Counted from the stretch's first letter, positions 35,069-44,894 are shown. The stretch is DNA of 64,000 nt from Eilatimonas milleporae (GCF_003688555.1 NZ_REFR01000011.1:62001-126000), one strand, 5' to 3'. Program-made: numbers and translations. The notes: generated by a model from the letters alone, not told the origin.

Positions 35069-35428
35069 TTACTGCGTCCCCTTCTTGGTCGGGAAACTGT
35101 CGCGCAGCAGGCTCAGTGCTTTGATCTGGACGGTGGTGCTCATTTCGCCCAGTTCGTGAATGCCGAGGGTCGCCTGCTCGAACCACCGGGACGAATCCCG
35201 ATGGGGCACGGGCTCGCAGGCCGCGCCCGTTTGTGCCAGTGACATGTTGATCCTGCCGACAAGGCTGTTCAGCCCAAGCACGATCTGCTGTTCGCGTCGC
35301 AGAATTCGCTCGGTACCCTGCCGGATGCAGTGATTGGCGCGGGCGAGTGCTTCGGCATCGTAATGCAGGGGGATGGAACTGCGGCTGATCTCCAAGAACG
35401 GCCAGAAATGATAGGTCTCGGATGCCAT
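35069..35428 (-). CDS. Small helical protein, phasin-like, first gene of the RND operon
   Basis: The start at 35428 (GGAG 9 bases upstream) gives 119 residues: MASETYHFWPFLEISRSS followed by a long amphipathic helical stretch (LARANHCIRQGTERILRREQ, then GLNSLVGRINMSLAQ) that resembles short phasin-family proteins. It is an odd first gene for an efflux operon. A start at 35443 is possible. It lies directly after a terminator-like hairpin, so its translation and the operon's transcription may be controlled there. Function is uncertain; it might be membrane- or granule-associated. Confidence 0.6.
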   Translation of the reverse strand: MASETYHFWPFLEISRSSIPLHYDAEALARANHCIRQGTERILRREQQIVLGLNSLVGRINMSLAQTGAACEPVPHRDSSRWFEQATLGIHELGEMSTTVQIKALSLLRDSFPTKKGTQ

Positions 35429-35455
35429 TTTGGGTGACTCCATGATCAGAAAAAA

Positions 35456-35505
35456 AGCCGGCCCCGCCTGGGCGTTTGGGCAAGGGGTAAGGGGCGGGGC
35501 CGGCT
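35456..35505 (-). terminator. Terminator-like hairpin in the RND operon leader
   Basis: AGCCGGCCCCGCC (35456-35468) and GGCGGGGCCGGCT (35493-35505) form a perfect 13-base GC stem. On the - strand it is followed by a run of T (35450-35456 as A on the + strand). It sits between the TetR operator region and the first gene of the operon, so transcription from the divergent promoter must pass it. It may be an attenuator or the end of an unseen short transcript. Confidence 0.8.
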
Positions 35506-35649
35506 CAGGGGACGATGCCGCCAGGGAGGAATGGTCGGCACCGCCAGGGGATCGTGAACGGTGCATCCGGAAGCCTGTCCGCCGGGGGCGGACACCAAGA
35601 CGTGCGCGGTGAGATGAGAAAGCAACATGGTCCTGATCCACTTCCAAAA

Positions 35650-35668
35650 TGACTGAACCGTTCGGTCA
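35650..35668. promoter_or_regulatory. TetR operator-like palindrome 1
   Basis: TGACTGAAC-C-GTTCGGTCA is a 19-bp palindrome with one mismatch between arms, located on the RND-operon side of the divergent promoter region. It is related to the two palindromes at 35710 and 35770. Confidence 0.75.
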
Positions 35669-35709
35669 TCGATACTGTGCTTATCCCATAAAATCGGATG
35701 AGTCAACAA

Positions 35710-35728
35710 TGACTGAACGGTTCAGTCA
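35710..35728. promoter_or_regulatory. TetR operator-like palindrome 2 (perfect)
   Basis: TGACTGAAC-G-GTTCAGTCA is a perfect 19-bp palindrome in the middle of the divergent region between the RND operon and the TetR gene. Its centre is exactly 60 bp from the centres of the palindromes on each side. It is the best candidate binding site for the TetR protein encoded at 35799. Confidence 0.8.
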
Positions 35729-35769
35729 TTTTTATTGTGTATCTCTATAAAAACCAATATACTCACCGC

Positions 35770-35788
35770 TGACCGAACGGTTCAGTAT
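35770..35788. promoter_or_regulatory. TetR operator-like palindrome 3
   Basis: TGACCGAAC-G-GTTCAGTAT ends 10 bases before the TetR start codon, within the leader and just upstream of its GGAG site, so binding here would repress the TetR gene itself. Confidence 0.75.
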
Positions 35789-35798
35789 GGAGAAGAAC

Positions 35799-36416
35799 AT
35801 GGCATTGCCGCAAAAAGCCGGCCTGGACAGTCCAAAGGCACGCCAGATTCTGGAGGGGGCCAAGGACGCCTTTCTGGAACTGGGATATGAAGGCACCAGC
35901 GTTGACGAAATTGTCCGCCGTGCCCGCGTATCAAAGGGGACGCTGTATAATTATTTCCCAGACAAGGTCAGCGTGTTTGTCGCTGTGGTCGACGAGGAAT
36001 GCCAGAAGCATGCGGACAGGGTTTTCACGGTCGATATCGCGGACGAGAATATCGAAGACGCCCTGCGCTCCATGGCCCATGATTTTACCGCTTTCGTGTT
36101 GTCGCCTTTCGCGCAGGGGATTTACCGCGTGGCCGTGGCCGAATCCCAGCGTTTTCCCGAAGTGGGGCGCGCATTTTATGAGGCAGGCCCGGATCTCGGC
36201 GTACGCCGCCTTACCCAGTTTCTCGCCGTGGCGGTGGCGCGCGGTGACCTTGCCATCGACGACCTTGAACTGGCGGCCCATCAGTTTGTCGAATTGTGCA
36301 AGGCCGATCTGTTCATTGAATGCAGCCTCGGTATCCGGGATACATTCTCGGATGCCGACATTCACCGGGTTGCCGAAGCGGCGGTCAGGGCCTTCATGCG
36401 GGCATATGCGCCGTAA
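35799..36416 (+). CDS. TetR-family regulator of the RND operon
   Basis: The 205-residue protein has an N-terminal TetR helix-turn-helix (RQILEGAKDAFLELGYEGTS, then EIVRRARVSKGTLYNYFPDK) and an AcrR-like C-terminal ligand domain. GGAG 6 bases before the ATG at 35799 favours this start over the ATG at 35787, which overlaps the third palindrome. Divergent orientation and the three operators argue that it represses both itself and the RND operon until an inducer binds. Confidence 0.92.
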   Translation: MALPQKAGLDSPKARQILEGAKDAFLELGYEGTSVDEIVRRARVSKGTLYNYFPDKVSVFVAVVDEECQKHADRVFTVDIADENIEDALRSMAHDFTAFVLSPFAQGIYRVAVAESQRFPEVGRAFYEAGPDLGVRRLTQFLAVAVARGDLAIDDLELAAHQFVELCKADLFIECSLGIRDTFSDADIHRVAEAAVRAFMRAYAP

Positions 36417-36478
36417 GGTTTTGCCCTGGCTTTTAGCCTGTCGGTTGACCTGCCGAAGGTATCGTGTCCGCTTTGGCT

Positions 36479-37720
36479 CTATGTTACGGTTTTCCGCACG
36501 CCGTAGTGTGGCGCGCGCCACAGGCCGCTGTCCATGACGGTGCGGATTCGCTCGACCGCTTGGTGCACATCGCTGTAACCCAGATACAGCGGTGCGAATC
36601 CGAAGCGCATATAATCCGGTGCCCGGAAATCGCCGATCACGCCGTGATCGATCAGTGCCTGCACGATCTGATAGCCATGAGGGTGCCGGATCGTGACATG
36701 TCCGCCGCGCCGCGCACCCTCACGCGGGCTGGCCAGGGTGAAACCGTATTCCGACAGGTCACTGTCCAGGGCATCGATAAACAGGCTGCTCAGGGCTAGG
36801 GATTTCTCTCGCGCCAGCGCCATGTCCACGCGGTCGAAGACGTCCAGCGCCGCGTCCAGTGCCGCGGCGCCGAGAATGCCGGTGGTTCCCGTCAACAGTT
36901 TTGTCATGCCGGCTGCCGGCTCATACCGGGCGTTAAAGGCAAAGGGCCGGGCGTGACCGAACCAGCCTGTCAGCGGCTGGCGGACTGTTTCATGATGCCG
37001 CTCTGCGGCATAGACAAAGGCGGGCGCGCCGGGTCCCCCATTCAGATATTTGTATCCGCAGCCGACGGCGAAATCGGCCCCGGCTGCCGTAAGGTCGACC
37101 GGCACTGCCCCGGCTGAATGGCTCAGGTCCCACAGGATCAGCGCGCCTTTCTGTTGGGCTGCCCGCGTCACGGCAGCCATGTCGGCAATATCGGCGCTGA
37201 CATAATGCACGTGGCTGACCAAGACAAGCGCGGTATCCCCGTCCACGGCCTTGGCAAGTCCGGTGCGCGGCACGGTGACAAGCCGCTTGTCCCCTGCCAT
37301 GAAATCCGTCAGGCCCTGCATCATGTACAGGTCGGTCGGAAAATCGTCCTCCGCCGCCAGGATTATGTGCCGCTCGGGGCGCAGCCGGCAGGCGGCGGCG
37401 GCCAGCTTGAACAGATTGGCCGACACCGTATCCGCCATGATCACTTCATGCGGATGCGCGCCGATCAGCGGTGCGATCCGGCCGCCGACGCGGGCCGGCA
37501 GGCCGAACCAGCCGGCCGCGTTCCAGCTTTTGGTCAGGCCGATTGACCAGTCAGTCAGCACGGTCTTTTCCAGGCGGGGGGGAACCGCCTTTGGCAACGG
37601 TCCGAGGGAATTGCCGTTCAGATAGATGACACCGTCCGGCAGGCGAAAGGCGTCGCGCCAGGGCCTTAACGGGTCACGGTTGTCCAGGGTCCTGCATGTA
37701 TCGGCATCGGGAAAAGACAT
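36479..37720 (-). CDS. kynU: Kynureninase
   Basis: The 413-residue PLP enzyme cleaves kynurenine to anthranilate and alanine. The family opening YLNGNSLGPLPKAV, the SHVHYVS and WDLSHSAGAVPVDL segments and the PLP lysine in GCGYKYLNGGPGAP (about residue 227) are all present, and length is normal. It is transcribed towards the TetR gene and stands apart from other tryptophan-degradation genes, which are not in the window. Confidence 0.95.
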   Translation of the reverse strand: MSFPDADTCRTLDNRDPLRPWRDAFRLPDGVIYLNGNSLGPLPKAVPPRLEKTVLTDWSIGLTKSWNAAGWFGLPARVGGRIAPLIGAHPHEVIMADTVSANLFKLAAAACRLRPERHIILAAEDDFPTDLYMMQGLTDFMAGDKRLVTVPRTGLAKAVDGDTALVLVSHVHYVSADIADMAAVTRAAQQKGALILWDLSHSAGAVPVDLTAAGADFAVGCGYKYLNGGPGAPAFVYAAERHHETVRQPLTGWFGHARPFAFNARYEPAAGMTKLLTGTTGILGAAALDAALDVFDRVDMALAREKSLALSSLFIDALDSDLSEYGFTLASPREGARRGGHVTIRHPHGYQIVQALIDHGVIGDFRAPDYMRFGFAPLYLGYSDVHQAVERIRTVMDSGLWRAPHYGVRKTVT

Positions 37721-37802
37721 GTCCGATGTCTATCCTGCCGTGCCTGCCTTGGAAAGCGGGTATCTCTAGCCGTGTGGTTTGTAGGGTGCGTATCGCCCGA
37801 CC

Positions 37803-39773
37803 TCAATTCCGTTGGGCGCGGTCGGTGTGTCTTAGTTCCAGCATGCGCAAAAGGGCGTCCAGGGCCGCATCGGCATCCTGTTTTGCGTTGCCGCGCGGCA
37901 CAGCGGAGGGCGTGCTGCGGTCCGCATCGGCCATGGAGGCCGGCGCGGGTTTCACGCAGCTGTAGGGAATCTTGCCGGTAAGAGCCCGTTCGATGGCGGT
38001 CTGAAGGACAGCGGGGTCGATCGGTTTCGGTACGAAGTCCGTCATGCCGGCGTCCAGATAGCTGTCGCGCTGGTCGTCAAAGCTGTTGGCGGTCAACGCA
38101 ATGATCGGAATCCCGGCAAGCCGTCCGCCGCGCGCCCGGATATGGCGGGTGGCGGTGACGCCGTCCATAACGGGCATCTGTACGTCCATCAGGATCAGGT
38201 CAAACCCTTCCGCCTCGTCGGACAGGATATCCAAGGCCTGTTGTCCGTTATGGGCCGTTTCATGATCATATCCCAATTTGTCGAGCAGATGCTTGGCAAG
38301 CGTCCGGTTGACCGGATTGTCTTCGACCACAAGAATGCGCGCGCCGGCGGTCTCTGCGGCCGCCTTTTTCTCGGTGACGGGGGGCTCTGCGTCCGGAATG
38401 CCGGGATGGATGGGGATGATGAAATGAAAGCGGCTGCCCTTACCGGGGCGGCTCGTATATCCGATTTGTCCGCCCATCAGTCCGATCAGCTGTTTGCTGA
38501 TGGACAGGCCAAGCCCCGTTCCCTCAAACCTGCGGGCGGATGAGGTATCTGCCTGTGTGAAACGTTCGAAAAGATCGACGCCGATACTGTCCGGGATGCC
38601 GATACCCGTGTCTTCAACCTCGATCCGCAACATATCCCGCCCGTCGCTGTGCCCGGCCATCCGGGCCCGCACGTCGATACCGCCCGTCTCGGTGAACTTG
38701 ACCGCATTGCCGATCAGATTGAACAGAATCTGGCGCAGCCGTGCGGCGTCCACCCGAATCCACTCGGGAACGTCCGGCGCGATATCGATGGAGAGCCTCA
38801 GGTCTTTTTCTCTGGCGCGGGGGGTGAACAGGGTGGTAATCCGCTTCAGGGCCATGTGCAGGTTGGTGTTTGTTTCCTTCAGGGTCAGCTTGCCGGCCTC
38901 CAGTTGGGAAAAATCCAGCACATCGTTGATGACGGTCAGGAGCGCCGTGGCGGATTCCTGTGCCGTCTCGGCGAAATCCCGCTGCTCACCGGTCAGTTTT
39001 GTATCCAGTAGCAGGCCCATCATGCCGATGACGCCGTTCATGGGGGTGCGGATTTCATGGCTCATGGTGGCCAGAAAATCCGACTTTGCCCGGCTGGCGA
39101 TTTCCGCTTTGTCCCGGGTCAGCACAAGATCGGCAAAACGCTGATAACCTGTCCGGGCAAGAAACATCAGGGACACCGCAAAGGTGACCAGCAGCAGGAC
39201 GGTCACGAGATACAGGATATCGCCTTGACGGATGAAGACGATCCCGATGGGAATCAGGCTGGGCATGATGTAGCCGTTGGCGACGGCCGGGATGGCTGAA
39301 AAACTGCTGCACGCACCGGCCATCATGCCGCAAATGATCAGGACGATGAAAAACTGGTGCGCGATGGACGTGGGGTCGTACAGTAAAACGGCCGACAGGC
39401 CCCATGCCATGCCGATGAACATGGCGGACCACCCTGCCATCCTGAGGCCGCGCCCGCTGACGGTTTCGGGTCTGGGCAGCCGGCGAATGCGCCACCAGCC
39501 AAAGAGCTGGAAAAGCGCCAGTCCGGTCAGGGGGAAATACCACAGAGCCACCTGCCATGCCGGCATGCGGTTCCAGAAAATGATGGCGACAAGGGTCGCG
39601 TTCAGCAGCATGACCCCGAAGACGACAGGCACCTGGCGCACCAGTTCGACCTGCTGCTCCACCATCAATTTCTGTCTTAAGGTCGGATCTTCAGGGCGCT
39701 CGCCGAACCACAGGGTTTGAAGCGCATGTGCTGATCGCAGCGCCCAGTACCGCACTTTCGTGCCTATCGCCAT
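37803..39773 (-). CDS. Hybrid sensor histidine kinase/response regulator
   Basis: The start at 39773 (AAGGGG upstream) gives 656 residues. Several membrane helices fill about residues 45-205 (for example [20 protein letters not shown] and [18 protein letters not shown]), with no large periplasmic domain. The HisKA site is [15 protein letters not shown], followed by an HATPase domain ([25 protein letters not shown]) and a receiver domain ([12 protein letters not shown], then [13 protein letters not shown], with Asp as phosphoacceptor). A separate output regulator or HPt is not adjacent, so the pathway is unknown. Confidence 0.93.
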   Translation of the reverse strand: MAIGTKVRYWALRSAHALQTLWFGERPEDPTLRQKLMVEQQVELVRQVPVVFGVMLLNATLVAIIFWNRMPAWQVALWYFPLTGLALFQLFGWWRIRRLPRPETVSGRGLRMAGWSAMFIGMAWGLSAVLLYDPTSIAHQFFIVLIICGMMAGACSSFSAIPAVANGYIMPSLIPIGIVFIRQGDILYLVTVLLLVTFAVSLMFLARTGYQRFADLVLTRDKAEIASRAKSDFLATMSHEIRTPMNGVIGMMGLLLDTKLTGEQRDFAETAQESATALLTVINDVLDFSQLEAGKLTLKETNTNLHMALKRITTLFTPRAREKDLRLSIDIAPDVPEWIRVDAARLRQILFNLIGNAVKFTETGGIDVRARMAGHSDGRDMLRIEVEDTGIGIPDSIGVDLFERFTQADTSSARRFEGTGLGLSISKQLIGLMGGQIGYTSRPGKGSRFHFIIPIHPGIPDAEPPVTEKKAAAETAGARILVVEDNPVNRTLAKHLLDKLGYDHETAHNGQQALDILSDEAEGFDLILMDVQMPVMDGVTATRHIRARGGRLAGIPIIALTANSFDDQRDSYLDAGMTDFVPKPIDPAVLQTAIERALTGKIPYSCVKPAPASMADADRSTPSAVPRGNAKQDADAALDALLRMLELRHTDRAQRN

Positions 39774-39882
39774 GTCATACCCCTTCAACCCATAATCAAT
39801 ACTTTGCGCGCCACGCAAGAGGAAGCCCGGAATGCGCAGGGAGGGTGCGTTCTGCAAAGATTCGGTGCCAAAACGCAAAAAA

Positions 39883-39909
39883 GACGGCAGGTTGGGAAAA
39901 CCTGCCGTC
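39883..39909 (-). terminator. Intrinsic terminator after the 39-residue membrane protein gene
   Basis: GACGGCAGGTT (39883-39893) pairs with AACCTGCCGTC (39899-39909), with a run of six A at 39877-39882 that reads as T on the - strand. It lies 38 bases after the small gene at 39947 and would insulate it from the kinase gene downstream. Confidence 0.88.
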
Positions 39910-39946
39910 AGGTTTGACAAGCGGGGAGTGGAAATCGGTAACGGGT

Positions 39947-40066
39947 TTACTGCGTCACGATATAGGCAACGGATGCAACGAAGAACGCCAGGTTGAAAAC
40001 GGTTACAAACGCGCCAAGACCGGTGCTTCTGGGATGGTCCAGAACGCGGCTGCGGCGGGGGCTCAT
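39947..40066 (-). CDS. Small single-pass membrane protein (39 aa)
   Basis: An ATG at 40066 preceded by AAGGAG at 8 bases opens a 39-codon frame: a basic N-terminus ([16 protein letters not shown]) followed by one hydrophobic helix ([19 protein letters not shown]). A strong terminator follows, so it has its own transcription unit. Size and topology resemble small regulatory membrane proteins that bind pumps or kinases; it lies between an RND pump gene and a histidine kinase gene. Family unknown. Confidence 0.75.
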   Translation of the reverse strand: MSPRRSRVLDHPRSTGLGAFVTVFNLAFFVASVAYIVTQ

Positions 40067-40439
40067 GTCGGGTCTCCTTCAAATCTCACTGTGATCATTT
40101 CGGCGGGGGATACCCCCCTCTTGGCAATCAATATAGCGCACCCCGGGACCTGGATAATGGGGCTTGCCGTCCTTTTACTGTCCACCCTGTGTCATCAATG
40201 ACATCCCGCTGCCCTCGGATGTCGCCTGATGTCGTCAGGGTTTTTTCCATGACTGTATTATAAGCAAGTCGCATGCCGTTTGCGGTGGCCCGGCTGGATC
40301 GCGACGCTCGATATTGGTCCAGGTTCCCGCTGTACCTCCAATATCTCTGTGCTTGCAAACTCCATAAAAAGACCCCCGGGCACGAGGACACCCGGGGGCA
40401 AGGTCGGCCGTTTCCGGCCGGGGCTTGCAGGGAGTTGGC
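40067..40439. other. Intergenic region with the promoter of the small membrane protein
   Basis: These 373 bases contain the leader of the 39-residue gene on the right of its start and, near 40373-40398, the terminator of the RND permease gene. Nothing else is supported. Confidence 0.45.
40373..40398 (-). terminator. Intrinsic terminator of the second RND operon
   Basis: CCCCCGGG (40373-40380) pairs with CCCGGGGG (40391-40398); on the - strand the stem is followed by T residues (A at 40366-40370). It lies about 40 bases after the permease stop. Confidence 0.85.
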
Positions 40440-43400
40440 TCAGACCCCGCCCGGGGCCGGGGAGGAAACGCCGTTGGGATTTTTGCTGTTCCCGCTCGCG
40501 GTGCGATTTTTCAGCCAGGTTTCCGGGCCGCGTGTCAGCACATAGAAAACCGGCGTGAACAACAATCCCATCACCGTTACGCCCAGCATGCCGGAAAACA
40601 CCACCGTGCCGAGGGCCGCCCGCATCTCGGCGGCTGCGCCGCTGGCCAGCATCAGGGGCACCACGCCCAGAATGAAGGCCATGGACGTCATCAGAATGGG
40701 ACGCAGGCGCAGCCGGGCGGCTTCAATCGCCGCTTCGAAGCGGTCTTTGCCGTCTTCTTCCTCGGCCTGGCGGGCAAACTCCACGATCAGGATGGCGTTT
40801 TTGGCGGCCAGTCCGACCAGGACGACAAAGCCGATCTGGACGAGGATGTTATTGTCCATCCCCCGCAGATCGACGCCGATGATACCGAACAGAAGCGCCA
40901 TCGGCACAATCAGGATCACCGCCAGCGGCAGGGCCCAGCTTTCATACTGAGCCGCCAGCACCAGAAAGACGAAGACAACCGCGAGGATAAAGGCCAGCGC
41001 CGCCGTATCGCCGGTGTTTTTCTCCTGATAGGACAGTTCCGTCCACTCATAGCCGATGCCGTCGGGCAGGATGTCTGCGGCCAGACGCTCCATGGCCTCG
41101 ATTGCCTCACCGGAAGAAACACCCGGAAGGGTCGCTCCCTGTATGGCTGCGGCGGGGAAGAGATTGTAGCGCGGTACCCGTGCCGGGCCGGTGATATCCC
41201 GGAAGGTGGCGACCGAGCCCAAGGGTACCATGCGGCCGTCGTCGCTGCGGGTGCGCAGGGCTGCCACATCGCGCGCGGTTTTGCGGAAGTCGGTATCGGC
41301 CTGTGCCGTTACCCGGTAGGTCCGGCCCAGAAAGTTGAACTCATTCACAAAGTTGGAACCGACATAGACTTCCATGGCCTCGAACACCCGGGTCACGGGC
41401 ACGCGCAGCATTTCCGCCTTGGCCCGATCGATATCCGCATAAAGCTGCGGTGTCGACGTGTTGAACAGGGTGAACACGCCCACCAGTCCCGATTCCTGAT
41501 TGGCGGCGATGGCAAGATCCCCCGCCGCTTTTTCCATGGCCTGTGGGCCCAGACCGGCACGATCCTGCAACATCATTTTGAAACCGCCGGAATTACCGAT
41601 CCCGCGCACCGGCGGCGGTGCAATGACCAGGATCTGCGCGTCCTGATATTGCCCCATACGGGCCCAGGCCTCCTGATGAATGGCATTGGCGGTAATGCCT
41701 TTTTCAAGGCGGCTTTCGAAACCTTCAAACGTGAAGAAGATTGCCGCCGTGTTGGTTTCATTGGTGAAGGTGGCCCCGTTGAAGCCGGCAAAGGCAGCCG
41801 CATGGGCAACGCCGTCAATGTCCAGAAGGTCGGCGGTGGTGGCCTGTACCAGCGCATCCGTCCGGTCGAGGGATGCCCCCGGTGGCAGTTGGATGACGGT
41901 GATCAGGTATCCCTGATCCTGTTCCGGGATAAACCCGCCGGGGACGGACTTGAACTGCTCGTTCGTCAGCAGCACCAGGCCACCGTAGACCGCCAGTATG
42001 ATGGCCGACATCCGGACCAGGCGCCGCGTCAGGCCGGTATAGCCAAGCGTCAGTTTGTCCAGCCCGCCGTTGAACCGGCCGATGATGGCGTTTACGGGTC
42101 GCAGCAGTGGGGACGGTCTGGTCGTGCTTTTCGGACGCAGCAACAGGGCGGCAAGCGCCGGGCTCAGTGTCAGGGATACCAGGGTCGACAGGACCGTCGC
42201 GGTCGCGATGGTCAGCGCGAACTGACGGTAAAACTGGCCCGACAGGCCGTCGAGAAAGGCGGTGGGCACAAACACGGCGGTCAGCACCAGCGAGGTTGCG
42301 ACGAGCGCGCCGCTGACCTCCGTCATGGTTTGCCGCGTCGCCTCTTTCGGACTGAGGCCCCGTTCGATATTGCGGGTGACATTCTCCACCACGATGATGG
42401 CGTCATCGACCACGATGCCGATGGCCAGTACAAGGCCGAACAGCGACAGTGTGTTGATGGAAAAGCCGAATGCCGCCATCACCGCGAATGTCCCGATCAG
42501 CGAGACCGGGATGGCGATGATCGGTGTGATTGCCGCCCGCCAGCTTTGCAGGAACAGCAGCACCACCAGCACGACCAGAACCAGGGCTTCGAACAGGGTT
42601 TCTTCCACTGCGTCGATGGACGCGCTGATATATTCCGTTGGATTGTAGATGATGTCATAGGCCAGCCCTGCCGGAAAATCGGCGGACATGCGCTGCATGG
42701 TTTCCTGAACCTGGTCGGCGGCTTCCAGCGCATTGGTGCCCGGCCGCTGGAAAATCGGCATGGCGACCGCGCTTTTGTCATCCAGATAGGCACGTGTGCC
42801 ATAATCGCGGGCGCCCAGCTCAATCCGTGCCACATCGCGCAGGCGTGTCACGCGGCCGTCTGGCGTGCGTTTGACGACGATGCTCTCGAATTGGCCGGGC
42901 TCGACAAGGCGGCCGAGGGTTTGCAGATTCACCTCGAAAGCACCGGGCGTGCCCGAGGGTTGCTGGCCGAGAATACCACTGGCCACCTGTATGTTCTGGC
43001 TGCGGATGGCGGCGACCACTTCGCCCGCCGTCATGTTCAGGCTGGCGATTCGGTCCGGGTCCAGCCAGACGCGCATGGCGTATTCCCGGGCCCCGAACAT
43101 CTGAACCGCGCCCACGCCCTCGATCCGGGACAGCTGGTCGCGCACGCGCTGGGCATGGTTGGTAATATACAGGCCGTCCCGCGAGCCGTCGGGCGAATAC
43201 AAATGCACGACAATCATCAGATTGGGTGAGTTTTTGCGCACCGAGACGCCAATGCGCCGTACTTCTTCGGGCAGGCGCGGTTCGGCGATGGCCACCCGGT
43301 TCTGGACCAGCACCTGCGCCGTGTCCAGATCGGTGCCGAGCTTGAAACTGACCGTGACGGTGAGCTGTCCGTCGGCGGTTGATTGCGACGACATGTAGAT

Positions 43401-43631
43401 CATGTCTTCCACGCCGTTGATTTCCTGTTCCAGCGGCGTGGCGACGGTGTCAGCCAGAACCTCGGCGCTGGCACCGGGATAGCTGGCGGTCACCTGAATG
43501 GTCGGCGGGGCCACATCCGGATACTGCGCGACAGGTAGGGTGACATAGGCAAGTGCGCCCAAAATGATGGCGAAGACCGAGATCACGATGGCGAAAATCG
43601 GCCGGTCGATAAAGAAATGACTGAAACGCAT
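40440..43631 (-). CDS. RND multidrug efflux permease (AcrB/HAE1-like)
   Basis: The 1063-residue pump is a typical hydrophobic/amphiphilic efflux RND protein: MRFSHFFIDRPIFAIVISVF at the start, TM4 proton-relay pair in GIVVDDAIIVVENV, and the YPDVAPPTIQV and GLAAKNAILIVEFA signatures. It is 36 bases downstream of its adaptor gene and ends with a strong terminator. No outer-membrane channel follows. The LysR gene at 45056 is upstream in the same orientation and may control it. It differs from the first RND pump by keeping the Asp-Asp pair. Confidence 0.95.
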   Translation of the reverse strand: MRFSHFFIDRPIFAIVISVFAIILGALAYVTLPVAQYPDVAPPTIQVTASYPGASAEVLADTVATPLEQEINGVEDMIYMSSQSTADGQLTVTVSFKLGTDLDTAQVLVQNRVAIAEPRLPEEVRRIGVSVRKNSPNLMIVVHLYSPDGSRDGLYITNHAQRVRDQLSRIEGVGAVQMFGAREYAMRVWLDPDRIASLNMTAGEVVAAIRSQNIQVASGILGQQPSGTPGAFEVNLQTLGRLVEPGQFESIVVKRTPDGRVTRLRDVARIELGARDYGTRAYLDDKSAVAMPIFQRPGTNALEAADQVQETMQRMSADFPAGLAYDIIYNPTEYISASIDAVEETLFEALVLVVLVVLLFLQSWRAAITPIIAIPVSLIGTFAVMAAFGFSINTLSLFGLVLAIGIVVDDAIIVVENVTRNIERGLSPKEATRQTMTEVSGALVATSLVLTAVFVPTAFLDGLSGQFYRQFALTIATATVLSTLVSLTLSPALAALLLRPKSTTRPSPLLRPVNAIIGRFNGGLDKLTLGYTGLTRRLVRMSAIILAVYGGLVLLTNEQFKSVPGGFIPEQDQGYLITVIQLPPGASLDRTDALVQATTADLLDIDGVAHAAAFAGFNGATFTNETNTAAIFFTFEGFESRLEKGITANAIHQEAWARMGQYQDAQILVIAPPPVRGIGNSGGFKMMLQDRAGLGPQAMEKAAGDLAIAANQESGLVGVFTLFNTSTPQLYADIDRAKAEMLRVPVTRVFEAMEVYVGSNFVNEFNFLGRTYRVTAQADTDFRKTARDVAALRTRSDDGRMVPLGSVATFRDITGPARVPRYNLFPAAAIQGATLPGVSSGEAIEAMERLAADILPDGIGYEWTELSYQEKNTGDTAALAFILAVVFVFLVLAAQYESWALPLAVILIVPMALLFGIIGVDLRGMDNNILVQIGFVVLVGLAAKNAILIVEFARQAEEEDGKDRFEAAIEAARLRLRPILMTSMAFILGVVPLMLASGAAAEMRAALGTVVFSGMLGVTVMGLLFTPVFYVLTRGPETWLKNRTASGNSKNPNGVSSPAPGGV

Positions 43632-43667
43632 GGGTCTATCCTTCCCTTGGTAAAGGGGTTTGAGACA

Positions 43668-44894
43668 TTAGCGGGCGGCCAGAATCCGTGCCGGTTCGCC
43701 GTCCTCGCCCTTTTGGGGCTGATGTGCCACGAGAACACCGTCGCGCACGCGCTGAAGACCGAGTACGACCACATCATCCTCTGCCGTAAGGCCGCTGCGC
43801 ACCACGCGCAGACCGTCGACAATGGGGCCGAGCGTGACGGTGCGGCGCTCGGTCCGGCTGGTGCCGTCAACCACCCAGACATATTTGCTGCCCTGATCCG
43901 TCAGGATTGCGGCATCCTGCAACAGCACCGCCGGATGGGCGTTGCTGGCTACAAGCTGAAGGCGGCCGAACAGACCGGGGGTCAGCAGATGGTCGGGGTT
44001 GTCAAAAATAGCCCGGCCTAGAATAGTGCCTGATGCTCTGTCCACATGGTTGTCGACAAAGTCCATGCGACCGGCATGGTCATAGGTGTCTTCATCCACC
44101 AGACGCACTTTCACAGGGTTCGCCGCATCGCGCGAACTGGGCCGTGTGCCTTGCTGTGACAGGCGTTGATATTTCAGATATTCGGCTTCGCTGGCCTCGA
44201 AAACAAAGTGGATGGGATCAAGAGAGACGATATTCGTCAGCAGCGTGGCTCCCGGAGAACCGCCGCTGACCAGATTGCCGACACTGACGAAATCCCGGCT
44301 GATCCGGCCGGTGACCGGTGCCCGCACAATGGTGAAGTCAAGGTCCAGCCGCGCCCGCTCTAGGGCTGCACCGGCGGCGGCAAGATCCGCCCTGGCGGCT
44401 TCCAGCGTTTGCAGGCGCTGGTCATAAACACTTTGGGAGACATGACCGCGATCCCGCAGGTATGCGGCGCGCTCCAGCTCGGTCTCGGCCAGTTTGACGC
44501 GTGACCCGGCCTGGGCGCTTTGGGCGGTGCGTTCGGCGACCACCGCCTGGAGCGGACGCGGATCGATGCGGAAGAGCACATCGCCCTGCTGTACGATCTG
44601 CCCGTCTTCAAACAGGATCTCTTCCAGATAGCCCGACACGCGGGCACGCACTTCCACTTCCTCGATGGCTTCGAAACGGCCGAGATACTCGTCCCATTCG
44701 ACAATGTCCCGCACATGCGGTCTGGCAATCGTCACGCCGACGGGTGCCGGCGCGGCGGTGGCAGGGGCTGTGGTTGCCTGTGCGCCGCCGTTGTCTTCGG
44801 GCGCTGTGAAGAAGGCCGCGCCCGCGATCAGGGCGGCTGTACTGATACCGGCAATCCATCTGGCACCTGCACTCAGTTTGGTGGTCGATGTCAT
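43668..44894 (-). CDS. RND efflux periplasmic adaptor subunit
   Basis: The 408-residue adaptor has an N-terminal membrane segment (WIAGISTAALIAGAAFFTA), lipoyl motifs around EVRARVSGYLEEILFEDGQ and APVTGRISRDFVSVGNLVSG, an alpha-hairpin between them, and a beta-barrel with FDNPDHLLTPGLFGRLQL. It is coupled to the AcrB-like permease. Confidence 0.94.
   Translation of the reverse strand: MTSTTKLSAGARWIAGISTAALIAGAAFFTAPEDNGGAQATTAPATAAPAPVGVTIARPHVRDIVEWDEYLGRFEAIEEVEVRARVSGYLEEILFEDGQIVQQGDVLFRIDPRPLQAVVAERTAQSAQAGSRVKLAETELERAAYLRDRGHVSQSVYDQRLQTLEAARADLAAAGAALERARLDLDFTIVRAPVTGRISRDFVSVGNLVSGGSPGATLLTNIVSLDPIHFVFEASEAEYLKYQRLSQQGTRPSSRDAANPVKVRLVDEDTYDHAGRMDFVDNHVDRASGTILGRAIFDNPDHLLTPGLFGRLQLVASNAHPAVLLQDAAILTDQGSKYVWVVDGTSRTERRTVTLGPIVDGLRVVRSGLTAEDDVVVLGLQRVRDGVLVAHQPQKGEDGEPARILAAR

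Noticed and set aside
40425-43229. Very long + strand open frame (934 codons)
   Set aside because: It is the antisense shadow of the RND permease gene; the translation is His/Gln/Gly-rich with no recognisable domain.
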